Positions 1 through 11,937 of a stretch of 64,000 nucleotides of DNA are shown here, one piece after another. This DNA comes from Garcia nutans (Eukaryota > Streptophyta > Magnoliopsida > Malpighiales > Euphorbiaceae): assembly GCA_947685225.1 (NCBI GenBank), contig CANTUV010000035.1:38564001-38628000 (forward strand), in the 5' to 3' direction. Below the pieces are notes generated by a model. That model did no database searches. It saw only the letters and a list, made by a program, of their open reading frames with translations, and was not told the origin of the DNA. Within the stretch, counting starts at the first letter, position 1; the number at the start of each line of letters is the position of its first letter. Made by a program: the position numbers and the translations under genes.

Positions 1-1555
1 ATTATAGGCCTTAAGTGAGTACTAAATACAGCTGAGTAATCGCTTTCTCTGTTTTTTCTTTTTATTTTTTTTTCACTGCCTATGTTGTGTTGTAGCTGTT
101 GTTGTAGTTGTGCCTATTACTACTATTACCACTACTCTACTATTAGTAGTATCACACAGGCTGTTGATTTGGTTGGGTGGTTCATTTTCTGATTTTTTTT
201 CCGCTGTTGCAAATTTCACCATTAATGCTCTTTTAGAAACTCTCAACCGAGAGCCTAACAACTCGATAAACTTAACTAAACGGCCATAGTAAAATCATTA
301 TTTAATTTCCTCTTTCTTTCTTTCCTTCTTTTTTCTTATTTTTGTTTGAAATTCGACTGTTAGCCTTTTGAATTTGAATTTGAATTTTCTCAAGTGGGGT
401 TGTAAGATTTTAATACATTTTCAATTTAGTCAATTGGGTTTCTAATTTCTTGAATTTGCTGTGATATAATATGTTTATGCAGTCAATTTGTATGTGAATT
501 TTGGGTTTGTAACTTTTTAACCATGTATACTAATACGTATAATATTATAGGAAAATTCAGTGAAACTTTGCCTAATTAACTTTACCAAAATCCATAACTT
601 TGCCTTTCTCTTTTCTTTTGTTTTTTACAGAGAGTGAGACACTGCTGGCTGCTGCTGGAGTATCGTGATGGCACACCAAAGAGAGCAATACATGCAGTAA
701 CAGTTGGCTGCCTGAACCGCAAAACTATCTTTTTGAATCCTGAGCCTACCTATCTAGCCGCTCGGGTTTGTCGCTTGTGCGTGCGCTTTGCTAAAGAAAG
801 AAATTTTCTGCCCTCTTCTTCTTTCCTCACTCTCTTCCCCTTCAAAATTCCAGATCTCGAGTACCCTTTTCACCAGTGGTGATTTGACATTTGTTGAATT
901 TTTTTGTGGTTGAATTTATGAATGTAACTTTCCTTTATCCGCCATTTTCTCTTATTTTAAGTTGGCAATTGGGTTTAATTCATAGCACTTGAGACGGAGA
1001 GCTGCTGGTTTTGATGGATAATTGGGTTCAAGGACTTTTTTATATGTGCTTATACGTGTGTGAATGCTGACTCTTGAGTTGTTAGACAATCCACAATTAC
1101 AGGAGAGTCGGTGAATAGAAAATAGTCTTTTGGAGATCGTCTTTGCTTTGCATGGAAACTAAGGTATTTAGAAGCTTTGGTCTGTGCTTCCTTCCATTTT
1201 ATTATTGTTGTCAATTTCCGGATTTTAAGTGGGTTTATTAAATATATATATATTTTATGGTTTAGAACATGCTTAACAATATCTTGTCAATTTGTCATTG
1301 GTGGTGGTGGTGGAGTTTGGTTCCTAGTACTTGCCCTTGTTTTCGAATTGTATGTTCACTTTAATTTGTAGCTGCAAATAGTATTTTTTTTTACTTCCCC
1401 AAGGAAGCAAGACTCGGTCCATGAACTGTGGCTATAATGGGTTTATATAGAGAAGAGAAGGTTGTTAGTAACTTATTCGGTTAACTAGGAGAGAGAGTGT
1501 TTGTTTTAGGACAATGGTTTTTGACGTGAAATATTGTTCTTAACTACTTCAAGAC
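1..1555 (+). promoter_or_regulatory. Upstream region and probable 5' leader of the WD40 gene
   Basis: This stretch holds no convincing coding exon. A pyrimidine-rich tract at about 785-845, followed by a short GC-balanced stretch, looks like a plant transcription start and 5' UTR. Possible leader-intron borders exist, such as an acceptor-like TTACAG ending near 1100, but which are used cannot be decided from sequence. CT- and T-rich tracts also lie at 301-345. The extent of promoter and leader is inferred only from position before the ATG at 1556. Confidence 0.4.
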
Positions 1556-4500
1556 ATGCTGAATTCTGATGAAGGAGAGAATGATTTATTCTTTGATTCT
1601 ACTGATTGCTTGTCACTTGAAGAGTCCATTGGGACGAAACAAGAGAAATTGAAGTTTGATAATTTAGAGTATCAAATTTGGTTGAATGAGCCTCAAAGTG
1701 TCAAGGAAAGACGCAAAATTTTTTTACGTGAAATGGGTTTAGCGGAGTTAGCAAATAAGAATGGCGATGATAAGATTATTGATTTGGAGAGGATTAGTAA
1801 TTGTAGTGGGGCTATATCAAGTTCTTCAGCTTTGTGTGCATATATGGAAGAGGAGAATTTGGTTTGTTTGGACAGGGAAACAAATTCCGATGCCGATTCT
1901 ATGATTGCTGAAAGGGAGCAAGACCAGTTTAATAAACCAAATGTAGCTTGTGAAAATGATGAGAGTTCTGGATCTTCGCATTTGAGGTTTGAATGTGAGG
2001 ATGGTGATGCAGAAGAATGTAAAAATTTTTATGATAGAAAGCTGAAAATGAAGAGTTGGTGGAATTTTTTTGTGCAGAAGAGAAAACATAGTGAAGGTAC
2101 ATGCATATCTAAGGAATCGAAGTTGAATCCTGATGCAAATAAAACAAACAGAATGAAGGTGAAGCAGACCAAGAAAAGGTGTATGGAATTTACAGGAGTC
2201 TATATGGGACAAAAGATTCGAGCTCATAAAGGCTTTATTTGTGCAATGAAGTTTAGTCCAGATGGTCAGTATTTGGCAACTGGTGGTAAAGATGGGATTG
2301 TTCGCATTTGGCATGTTACATCAGTAGATGCCTCTTGCAAATCATTTGCATCTGACGGAAATTTTCTTAGCAAAAGGAAGCCTAATTTCAGTAAAAAAAA
2401 GATGACCCATGCAACAATAGTCATTCCTCAGAAGATTTTTCAGATTGAAGAGTCACCAGTGCATGAATTTTATGGACATGCCAGAGATGTTTTAGACTTG
2501 GCATGGTCTAATTCCAATGTGAGTGAGCCTTCAGAAATGTTTTTCATAAGTTCTACATGATTGTTGTATCAATGAATTTTTGCTTGATCTTTATACCTAA
2601 ACTGGGAATTTTTGATGCAGTATCTTCTTTCTTCTTCCAAGGACAAAACTGTTCGTCTATGGCAAGTGGGTTGCAATCACTGTCTGAATGTTTTTCACCA
2701 TACTAGTTATGGTAAGTATGAAAATACTTACATCCCCTTGTACAGAAAATATGTTTCATGTTTCATTTCAAGTAGCAAATTACCACATATGCATGCTTTT
2801 GTTGTTTATTTCTCTTGAATCTATCCTGCGATTATGAATTCTAGGCTAAAATTCTCTCATTCTTTCAATTGCAACAGTGACATGCATTCAATTCAATCCA
2901 ATTGATGAAAACTATTTCATCAGTGGCTCTGTTGATGGAAAAGTCCGAATTTGGGGAGCGTCTGAGAGTCGAGTTGTTGATTGGGTTGATGTACGAGATG
3001 TAATATCTGCTATATGTTACCAGCCAGATGGAAATGTATGATTCTCGGTCTTGACATTTCCTCTGATGTTATCTTTCACTATTGTTTATTTATTTATTTT
3101 TTCCATATTGCTATACTAACCTTATTGTCATCTTTCATCCTAGCAGGGTTTTGTGGTTGGTTCCACTGCAGGCACTTGCCGCTTCTATGAAGCATCAGGT
3201 GCATATACCATTTATTTTCAATGGAATTCATTGTATTCGTTTCCATTGGAGGAGTGCCTAAATTGTATTTATGATGGATGGTACAGGCAATGATCTCCAG
3301 CTTGAAGCAGAGTTACATGTACAAGGTAGAAAGAAAACCTATGGCAATCGAATTACTGGCATACAGGTTTCGTACTTGAAGCTCTTGTTATTATGAAAGT
3401 TGAACTTGACATAACTCGTTCACTATTAATTAACATCAGATGTCAATCCATCTTGCAGTTTTCCCAGGAAAGATCTCACAGAGTTATGATCTCTTCTGAA
3501 GATTCCAAACTTCGTATATTTGATGGGGTTGATATTGTTCATAAATTTAAAGGTAAAATTTATTCTCTTATCGCGGAAAACTACCATTTACTGTGTATTT
3601 TAGTTGGCCATAGCGTCATCCTCTTTCTTGGGATAATTGAATATATTTATATTGTACTTTTAGGTACTACTTTCCACATACCTTTTCTCTAATTTTATAC
3701 ATAACTATGGGATTTGCTCAAATTGAATAAATGATTTTTAAAGATATTTGTTTTTAAAGAACATAATTGAAGTTCAGACCATTTAATTGGTGGCTTTTCA
3801 TTTAAATATTGTAGTTGTAATTGTAAATGTATCCTCCGTATCGGATGATTCGACTTGCTATCAGCTAATTGGCTTGTCTCTTGGTTGTTGGTTCTTCGAA
3901 TTGAACATTTTTCAGAACATAATGTTTTATCAAATCCTTTTTATTGATTTTCTGTTTTTTTAAGATTCAGAAAACTTTTCAACGTTGACTTTGCGATCCA
4001 TTTCGTATTTCTGAAATGAATAATCATTACAAACAATCTTTATATTTTTTGGAAACTTCTGGCTGTGATTCTCTCCTTTTCTCATTCACTTTCTAATTTA
4101 TTTTTTCTTTCCTTTCCCCATTTCTTTATATTATTTTCTTTTTCAATGTCTTTTGGTTGGAGAAGCATGAATCAAGACTCTTTTCTTTGTTGGGATTGTT
4201 ATTCTTTATCTTTCACAGTCATCCATGTCCATTTTAAAAATGTAGTTCTCACATTAAACTTTGGACTCATGCACCTTTATTGACAAATAAAATTTTACAA
4301 CATACATTGCATCTAACTACATCGACTACATATCAACATTTTTACATGGTTCTTTTCCCTTTGGGCTATACAGCTGTATCCATTGCTGACTGGAATATCA
4401 TTTACTGTTATGAATAGATCTCGTATGCTTGGTAATTTGATTTATTTTCTCTATATGTGCACTTGACCTCTAAACTTTGCATAGCTTGCAAGGTCTTAAA

Positions 4501-5149
4501 ATTATCGCATTCCCACTCGATTTGTCAATTCATATATAAATAATTATTCATTATCTAGTCATGCGGTGCAATTATATAACTAAAGCTATGATTTAATATT
4601 GCAGGTCTACCAAAGTCAGGAAGTCAAATGTCGGCTTCATTTACTTCAACTGGGAGACATATAATCTCGGTCGGAGAGGACTGTCGTGTTTATGTCTGGA
4701 ATTATGATGGATTGTGCACCCCATCATCTAAACACATAAAATCAGTGAGATCTTGTGAGCATTTCTTCACTGAAGGTGTGTCTATTGCAGTGCCTTGGTC
4801 AGGCATGAGAACAGAAATGAAGGGCTTAGATAGTGGTAATATTATGAGAAGGAGGCAAACAGAGGAAGGTACTTCCAGGAGGAGAGATTTGGAACGGTTT
4901 TCTATTGGGAATTGGTTTTCCATGGATGTTACATGCAGAGGAAGCTCTGCAACATGGCCTGAGGAAAAACTTCCTCGTTGGAGAGAAGCAGCAATTGCAG
5001 AAAATGAAAGTCAATATCAGCACTATGAAGACCTTCAGCAACAGGATCAGACTGCTCTATCCTCTGCGTGGGGTATCGTGATAGTTGCAGCAGGATGGGA
5101 CGGAACAATCAGGACTTTCAACAACTATGGATTGCCTGTAAGGCTATAG
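1556..5149 (+). CDS. WD40-repeat protein, WDR44-like (transducin superfamily), 7 exons
   Basis: I read seven exons: 1556-2518, 2621-2711, 2878-3035, 3147-3198, 3287-3366, 3459-3552 and 4605-5149. All junctions are GT..AG and the phases join without a break, giving 1983 nt and 660 residues. The first ~215 residues are acidic and low in recognisable domains but contain the SVKERRKIFLREMGL segment typical of the plant family. WD repeats follow: about 219-260 (GGKDGIVRIW), 301-337 (SSKDKTVRLW), 338-378 (GSVDGKVRIW), 379-422, 436-480, 481-517 (GEDCRVYVW) and a last blade at ~635-660 (GWDGTIRTF), enough for one beta-propeller. Between the last two blades is a basic/acidic insert of ~115 residues. 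Such propellers are protein-binding scaffolds; animal WDR44 binds Rab11, but the partner in plants is inferred, not visible. Intron 6 is the longest (1052 bp). A GTAAGG at 5138 could act as an alternative donor, but the in-frame stop right after it fits the family's usual C-terminus. Confidence 0.93.
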
Positions 5150-5187
<38 letters not shown>

Positions 5188-5620
5188 ACCAAGTCAATCA
5201 TGCTGGCCTTGCTAATGAAAGGGGACTTGAACTTCTTTATCAGATGTTGCAATGTTATCCAAATTAATTCAGGTCAGCCTTATGATATTCAGGGTCATCA
5301 ACTTTGAAAGCAGATTCATTGGCAACTTAAGAAGCTAGCTTTGATTTAATTTAACTGTTCGTGACAACTTCCACATCTAAGCCTTTCTGAACTGCTTTAA
5401 TTTTATTACACTACATTGTTGAAAAACACTGATGGAGCGAGTCTTTTGACATGCTTTGTAAGTTGGTATATATATATATATATATATATATTGACTTCTT
5501 TCCATGTCACTAGGCTTACTATGTCATGCTTGTTAAGCCCATGGCGCAAATTTTCTTTTGCCTCTTGTGAATAATATAATTTAGTGTATAATCCCATTGA
5601 GAAATATTGTATTTTAAAAA
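5150..5620 (+). other. 3' UTR of the WD40 gene with an (AT)n microsatellite
   Basis: An AT dinucleotide run of about 17 units (5151-5184) begins immediately after the stop codon. A second run lies at 5466-5491. AATAAT-like polyadenylation signals occur near 5570. The transcript end is inferred, not defined. Confidence 0.5.
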
Positions 5621-7035
5621 AATTAAACGCTAGTTGTGATTGTCTTTCCTCTGATTTTATCCCCTTTTTTTTAACTATATTTTCAGTTGAATTTGAAACA
5701 AAAAATATATGTTTGAAAATTTTAAATATGATATGATTTTTTTTTGAAAAAAATTAAAAAATAAGACTATATAATTTTCACTTAAATTGATTTAGAACAA
5801 GTTTGAGTTGAATTTAATATAAAAAAATTATAAAACAAACCTAAAAATAAAATCTAATTGCGAAAATACAATGCTAAAAAATTTACAAATTTACGAAACA
5901 AACTTTCTAAATAACAAAAAGGCGATACTGAAAATAGATTAGTGTAGACATTTTCCTCTTCCATCGAGATTTTTACATAATGTCCATCCTTTATCTTCGA
6001 GACTCACCAAAAAAACACAATTATCAATGAAAAACTATTTCAGTTTCGAAATCAAAGAATAGAGATTTAACAACAAATTGACAAAAAAAAAAGAAAAAAA
6101 GAAAAAGAAAAAAGAATATCAGGTTCAAAAATGAGATTGACACTTTTCTGCAAAACTAATCAGCAAAAAAAAAATATGAAAATAAAATTACATATCTAAC
6201 AAATATAAATTACGATGACATTATTACTTAGATTCATGTATATAATTACTAAATGGAATGTTTAATTATTCTGTATAAATAGTGTGTATGTCCTTAGATG
6301 TTATGAGAATTATGATTAACAAGCCATGAAAAAAATGCACTTTTTGTATATAATGCTCAATCCTTAATTATGTTGTATATGTAGTTAAATATTGTACATA
6401 AAGTAAACTCCAAGCCATAAAATGTAAACTTAATATAATGTAGAATTATACAGTAGAAATAGTATATATTAAAGCCATAAAATGTAAACTTACTATAATG
6501 TAGAATTATACAGTAGAAATAGTATATATTGTGTAAATATTGTTTGTATGATGAGCAAAAAGCTTTAAAAAATGCACTTAAAGTAAATAAAGTTTAATAG
6601 TGCACACATGTTTTACATATTGTGTACATGCTGAAATCGAAGCCATAAAATAAAGCAGCCAATGGACCACCCAAGCTAAAACACAAGGATCCAATTTGCT
6701 TACCTGATGGATCGGTTACAAGAGCCCAACTATAAAGGTTCAATGATGCAATACTTGGAATGTTGCAAGGCCTATGGACTGACTTAGAGACCTTTGGCAA
6801 ATGCAAAAAGGCATAACTATAAGCTTAGGCTTATAGAGAATTCTAAAGGCCTAATCTCTTTATTATGAGTTCAACATGGCCATTAGGTCTAGTTGTGTCA
6901 AACGCCCATTTGGTTTATTTTGATTATTAAGTCTTGGTTTGTAAACTTCACTTGAATTTTTGTAATTTGTACTTGAGTTTATCATCTTGTATTGGGATAC
7001 ATGTTATCAAAGCCCAAGGTGTGTTTAGGATTATT
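5621..7035. other. AT-rich intergenic stretch with a 60-bp tandem duplication
   Basis: No gene is seen. Two near-identical 60-bp copies lie at about 6412-6471 and 6472-6531 (AAGCCATAAAATG ... GTATATATT), differing at one obvious base. The part at ~6600-7020 looks like the R-U5 end of an old LTR, with TG/T-rich text and polyadenylation-like motifs, but no lineage can be named. Confidence 0.45.
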
Positions 7036-8470
7036 TGGCAGTGTGAACCCCCTAATTTTGCATCTAATTAAGAAAATTAGAAAAATTAAAATAAAAAAAA
7101 TTAGAAAATACACATTCACATTTCTTGCATTAAAAAAAACTGCCACCACGCCCACCAGGCACTACTTGTCCGCACTTGACGTAGCCATGCCAGGTGCGCA
7201 CGCGCAGGCGATCACATCTTGCGCTACCATCCTCATCGCTCATGGATTGTCCGTGCCACGCGTGGCTCAAAAGACATTTCTAACTTCTATAAATAGGAGT
7301 CTTCTCTTCTTACTTCAAGATTGAAATTTCAGACCCCAAAACTCTATCGAATTACACTCGTGACAAAATTAATTAACATACTCAATCTTCTTTTATTAGA
7401 ATTAATTCCCTACACCACTAGTAATTAATTTTATTGAACTTTCTTGTGCAAGTGGAGTTACAAAGCAGTAAAACCCTCAAACATTTTGTTAAGAAAAAAT
7501 ACCTACCTAAGATATTGTGCTCTTTTTTTTTTATCTCAATTTTAATTTGGTAATTAATTAACTAAAATTGGTTAATTAAAAGCCTTTTGCAATTAAATGC
7601 ACGAACTACTTACGACTCTGATTCTTATTCAAATGTAATAAGTAGGCATAATTAGAATATAACTCCGAGTAGCGAGCCATCACCTAAACAACCAACCAGT
7701 CCTCTTACTTTGATTTTTTTCCATTATTATTTGTAATTTTCTTTATTATTGTTATTACTCATCTTTCTCTTTTTCCTTAATATTTTTGGATTACATTGCA
7801 AATTTGGTGAGTTTTGTAATGGATATGATTATATCTCTTTTTTTTTCCTTTTTTTTCCTTTGAATTAATTAATTAGTTGAGGATTTGTGCTCAATCTAGA
7901 GCCCATAAGAGTTAGAGTTAAAGCTTCATTGGAATTATTATTTTGATGGAGTTATAATTTTTCTGCACTGCATTTATAGATGTCATGCTATTAAATTCAT
8001 TCACAATTAACTGTGGCATAATCTGTAAAAATCACATTTTTTCTTAATCCAAAAAGACGTTAAAATCAATCAAAGAGAAAGTTCTTTTATTAAAATTGGT
8101 TTAGAAAATTTAGTCTGAGACCCATTGTGATTGGTTTTGGACTAGTGTCTTTTTGGTGCAAATTGATATATTATTGTGGAGCTAATTAAATGGGGTTTTC
8201 CTTAATTTTTCCAAACTAAATAAGCTAAGGTTACGACTCTCTAATTTCTATATTTTAAAATAAAGGTCATCATCTCTTTTCAAAATAAAAGAAGAGTTCC
8301 TTTTAAATAGAAAAGAAATATATCTTTTCAAAAGAAAGATAATTTTAAATCCATGCTTATCGAATTGACTAAAGACCATACACGGCGGTGTCGTGTGAGG
8401 CTTAGCCCAAATGAGCTTTTTGGCTACTGATCCCTGAGCAGGTTGGCTTAGAGCTCGGGCGAGGCTTCAC
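7036..8470 (+). mobile_element. Relic of a Tat/Ogre-like LTR and adjoining leader
   Basis: A GC-richer block (7140-7260), a TATA box (CTATAAATAGGAG at ~7288) and a downstream leader resemble an LTR promoter. At ~8225 the text TTACGACTCTC resembles the TGGCGACTC primer-site region of Tat/Ogre elements, followed by a GC-rich leader (8375-8470). A diverged second copy of 7540-8470 is present at about 22980-23910, where the same point reads GGTGGCGACTC. No coding sequence remains. The family call rests on the PBS-like motif and layout only. Confidence 0.4.
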
Positions 8471-10151
8471 AGATAGGATTAAGGATGGATATATGCCTAC
8501 TACCACACACCCCAATTAGGATATCACATTCTTTGTACCCTATATAAACAATCTTAAAGTCATTTGTAAGAAGTTAGACTTTATTGAATGAAAAGTTTAG
8601 ATTTGATCTTTAAGAGAGTCTTTCTTACTCTTGATTCTTGTTTGAATCAAAACCTATGCACAAAAGCTAACATTTTGAGTTTGTGTAATTCCAATGTTGG
8701 AAGTTTGGGTCAAGAACTTGGCAAGGACTTAATTTTCCTTTCAAGGGGTTGCTTCCAAGCATAAAGGTGTAGGGTTTTTAGTCCTTATACTAAATGTTTG
8801 CATTAGTTTTGTATCAAAGCTTAAACTTTGAATAATCAAAACATGATAAATTAAACAACCTTGGTGCAATCTATGGATTGAATTGTGAGTGTTAGCACTT
8901 GAATTTTACAAAAGTATTTTCATAACTTGAAACTTGATGATAAACCTAGTTACACTTTCAGATTTAGGTTGATTCTTTTAGATAAGCTCATCTAATTAGA
9001 GAAATGGGTTTGTTAGAATGAATATAAACCTGTTGAGGATGAACAATCTTGAAGTTGATGTGGAAAAGCCAATTTTGAAGGAAAATGGATAAGTCTTTGA
9101 ACCATCTATACGGTTTTCATATTTAGCCATGTGAATATACGGTTTTCCTATCCAGCTGATGATTGCAACCTAACCCAGCTTTTGGGAGCAAATATGCAAA
9201 CATGTTATATATCCACGTGGATATTCCATTGAGATCATAGTGCACCTCTTGTTTTTTAAGTCCTTAAAGGATTCAATCTCTCCAATCTCATCCTACCTGA
9301 TAACCTTCATCCTAAATCTACCTTTACCCCATCTAAAGCCAATCCATCCATACCTTAATCCTATAAATACTCTAAAGCCAAACTTTCAAGGGGTTGGCGA
9401 GCATTCGATAAGCATCAAGCAATAATTTATCAAGCAACAAACAACTCAAAACAAAACTCCTTTGAATCCAATAGCTAAGCCATGATTTGCAGCCCTCAAA
9501 ACCACAATCCACAACTACATTCAACTAATGAGAAGACCAATCAAGTTTGCGACCTTCAAGAGTGATCTTTTCATCACTCTCATCTCAAAATCTAGTTGAT
9601 CAAGCTTAAAGTCTAAATAAAACTAGTTCCATTCAATTTTGAATCCTTAAGTTTGTTATGTTCATCTATCTTTTAGTATTTCTATTCTATCAAGTCCTTT
9701 CATAATTCTATTTGTTTAAACAAGATTGAATTGGCCTAAAAATGAAATTATCAAATCTAATTTGGTAAAACTTGAGGGTTAAACTTTCATAAGGTTTTTG
9801 ATAGTTTTAAAACTTATTTTTAAAGCTTATAAAATTAATCTATTTTCTTCCATAATATGATTTTTGAATTTTTTTTTCTTTTGGAATAGTGTAATTGCCT
9901 GATTATTATGATAATTAATTATTCAAAGGGGATATGATCGATGATGAATATGTTATGTTTTTCTTTTGATAAATATGCTTAAGTTCCATTATTAAGCTAC
10001 TGAATATAAGTTGAGTTCATGGTTGTTTTTATGATATTTTTATTTTAAATTTATACAATGTTTTGTAAAGACAAGTTTAAAATCTATCTCTCATAGTTGT
10101 TTTGTAAATTTATGGCTTAGTTGTTATAATTGTTCATTCTCATCATCCAAT
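8471..10151. other. Unassigned repeat-like sequence left of the Copia element
   Basis: No long ORF is present. TATA-like boxes followed by leader-like text occur at ~8540 (CCTATATAAAC) and ~9360 (CCTATAAATACTC), as in old LTR promoters. I recognise nothing else. Confidence 0.3.
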
Positions 10152-10156
10152 CTTTG
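10152..10156. repeat. Target site duplication CTTTG, left copy (Copia)
   Basis: CTTTG directly precedes the TGTTGTCCC edge of the left LTR. The same five bases follow the right LTR at 22968-22972, as expected for a Copia insertion. Confidence 0.9.
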
Positions 10157-11569
10157 TGTTGTCCCAAGATGGCAACCAAGAGGGGGGGGGGGGGGGTGAA
10201 TTGGTTTCCTCACGAAATGATGGCAAATTAAAAAACTCAACAAACACAAATGCGGAATAGAAAGTTGGTTGAGTAATGAAAGAAAGAAAGAACACACAAG
10301 ATTTATAGTGGTTCGGATTTACCTCAATCCTACATCCACTTCCTTAACAACTTGTTAAGGTTCCACTATTCTTTGAAGTTTTTACAAGCTCACTTCCAAC
10401 TTTGGTGTTTTCACAAGTTCACACCTAACTTCACAAGTGTTTTTCTAAGGCTCACACTTACAACCCAATCAAGAGTTTTACAAGGCTCACTCTCACAACC
10501 CAAGTGTTTCCCAAGCTTACACTCAAACTTATACAATGGTGTTTTCAATGATCACACCTAACATTCATTACAATTTAATTGTAAGTTTAAGTAAAAGAAA
10601 ATTTGTTGCTTGGCTATGAAAATCTGATTTCTTGATTGTTCTTTTCACTTCACTATCTTGTTTTCTCATAGAGACATTGTATTTATAGCCAATGTGGTCT
10701 TACTAGCCGTTATTGAAGTTTTGAATAAAGTCTTGGCAGAATAGACCTTCTTTACTTAAACTGTCCGAAGCACTTCGCGGTCGCCCTTCATGCAAGGATG
10801 GTCGCGCTCATGCTTCTCGCGGTCGTCCTTTAACAAGGGACGGTCGCTGCTTTTGAAAAAGCTACAACGGTCGAATTTTAGTGCTCTGCAGCTGGAATCT
10901 TGTCCATGCTGTGTTTGTCGGACCGTTTCTTGCCCATGCTTTGTTTGTTGGGACGGTCGCGCCAAGCAGAGGTGCGGTCGCCCTTTTTGAATCTTCAAGT
11001 GGGTTTACAACGGTCATATTACGTGTCATTCTCTGACAGAGCAAAACTGAATGTCCGCCATAATTTGAATCTCGCGGTCGCCCTATGCAGAATCTCGCGA
11101 TCGAACTCACAGTTTCGCGTCGAACTTCTGGACGCACCTGTGGACGCGAACACTACTGTCTCTTTGAGCAATTTCTTCTTGAATTGTTGGGCGGTCGCGA
11201 TTCTGAATGGGCGGTCGCTAAATTGATTAGCGAGGTCGAATCATTCACCGTTCTTGTCACCGCGAACCTTACTGTGATTGTAATGATTTAAGTTCCTTGA
11301 GTAGCGGTCGGGCAAGTATTTTGGACGGCCGCCATTCTTGAGGCGCGGTCGCGACTGAGGTCGAACTTCTGACCGCGAAACCTACTGTGATAAGGTTTCA
11401 TTCTGTAATTGCATGTAGCGGTCGTATTCTGGTCTGGTGCGACCGCTAGAATTGTTCTGTCTTGCTTTACTTAAGGCAACCTAATCCTGCAACAAGATTC
11501 TTAAACACAAGTTAAATAGATCATCCATTTGAGTTGTCAAGGATCAAAATAGAGATCTTTTGTCTAACA
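10157..11569 (-). repeat. Copia 3' LTR (left), 1413 bp
   Basis: A direct repeat of 21555-22967 at a constant offset of 11398 bp. It contains the same TATA box (CTATAAATA on the - strand, about 10680-10688) and the same GC-motif cluster at ~10770-11450. Short ORFs in it are repeated exactly in the other LTR and look fortuitous. Confidence 0.95.
10770..11455. repeat. Cluster of GCGGTCGC-type motifs in U3 (3' LTR copy)
   Basis: About 17 occurrences of GCGGTCGC or close variants (ACGGTCGC, GCGATCGA, GACGGCCGC, GCGACCGC) lie in ~680 bp, an abrupt GC- and CpG-rich island in an AT-rich setting. On the element's own strand the cluster lies upstream of the TATA box, the place of an enhancer. The same cluster is in the other LTR (22168-22853). 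Confidence 0.75.
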
Positions 11570-11583
11570 ATCTCCCCCATTTT
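11570..11583 (-). other. Polypurine tract of the Copia element
   Basis: On the - strand the purine-rich AAAATGGGGGAGAT directly abuts the 3' LTR edge (TGTTAGACAA), the usual primer for plus-strand synthesis. Confidence 0.85.
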
Positions 11584-11937
11584 GACTTTGACAATTCAAA
11601 TGGAATGATGAAAAAATAATAAGTCTAAAATGCTCCCCCTTGATTTATGCATAAGTCATGATTAAGAGCATTGTGATAATCTTGGTGCATTAGGTTATGT
11701 ATAAACAGTTTAAACAATTCATTGTACTATTTTCTCCCCCATTGTTTCTCCCCTATTATGTTTACTGAGTTTCATTCCATTATGTTGTTATTTTCTCCCC
11801 CATTGTCATAGGCAAAATAAATCAAATGTTTAAACAAATGTGTCTTCCATTGGATAAGATATTAAAAGCAACAATCAAAACAACAACAAATAAGGAAAAA
11901 CAAATAACATTTGAAACAAACATGTTTTGTAATATCC
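11584..11937 (-). other. Copia 3' untranslated internal segment
   Basis: No ORF is seen. Several further purine runs on the - strand (complement of CTCCCCC at ~11632, 11735 and 11797) resemble the PPT. The segment continues at 14549-14632 across the nested solo LTR. Confidence 0.5.

Noticed and set aside
634..882. 82-codon ORF upstream of the WD40 gene as a separate gene
   Set aside because: No domain, and it overlaps a pyrimidine-rich stretch better explained as 5' leader.
10352..11291. Several 60-108 codon ORFs in the Copia LTR, repeated at 21750-22689
   Set aside because: They are in both LTRs, overlap each other on both strands, show no domain, and their composition follows the GC-motif array. 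They are fortuitous.
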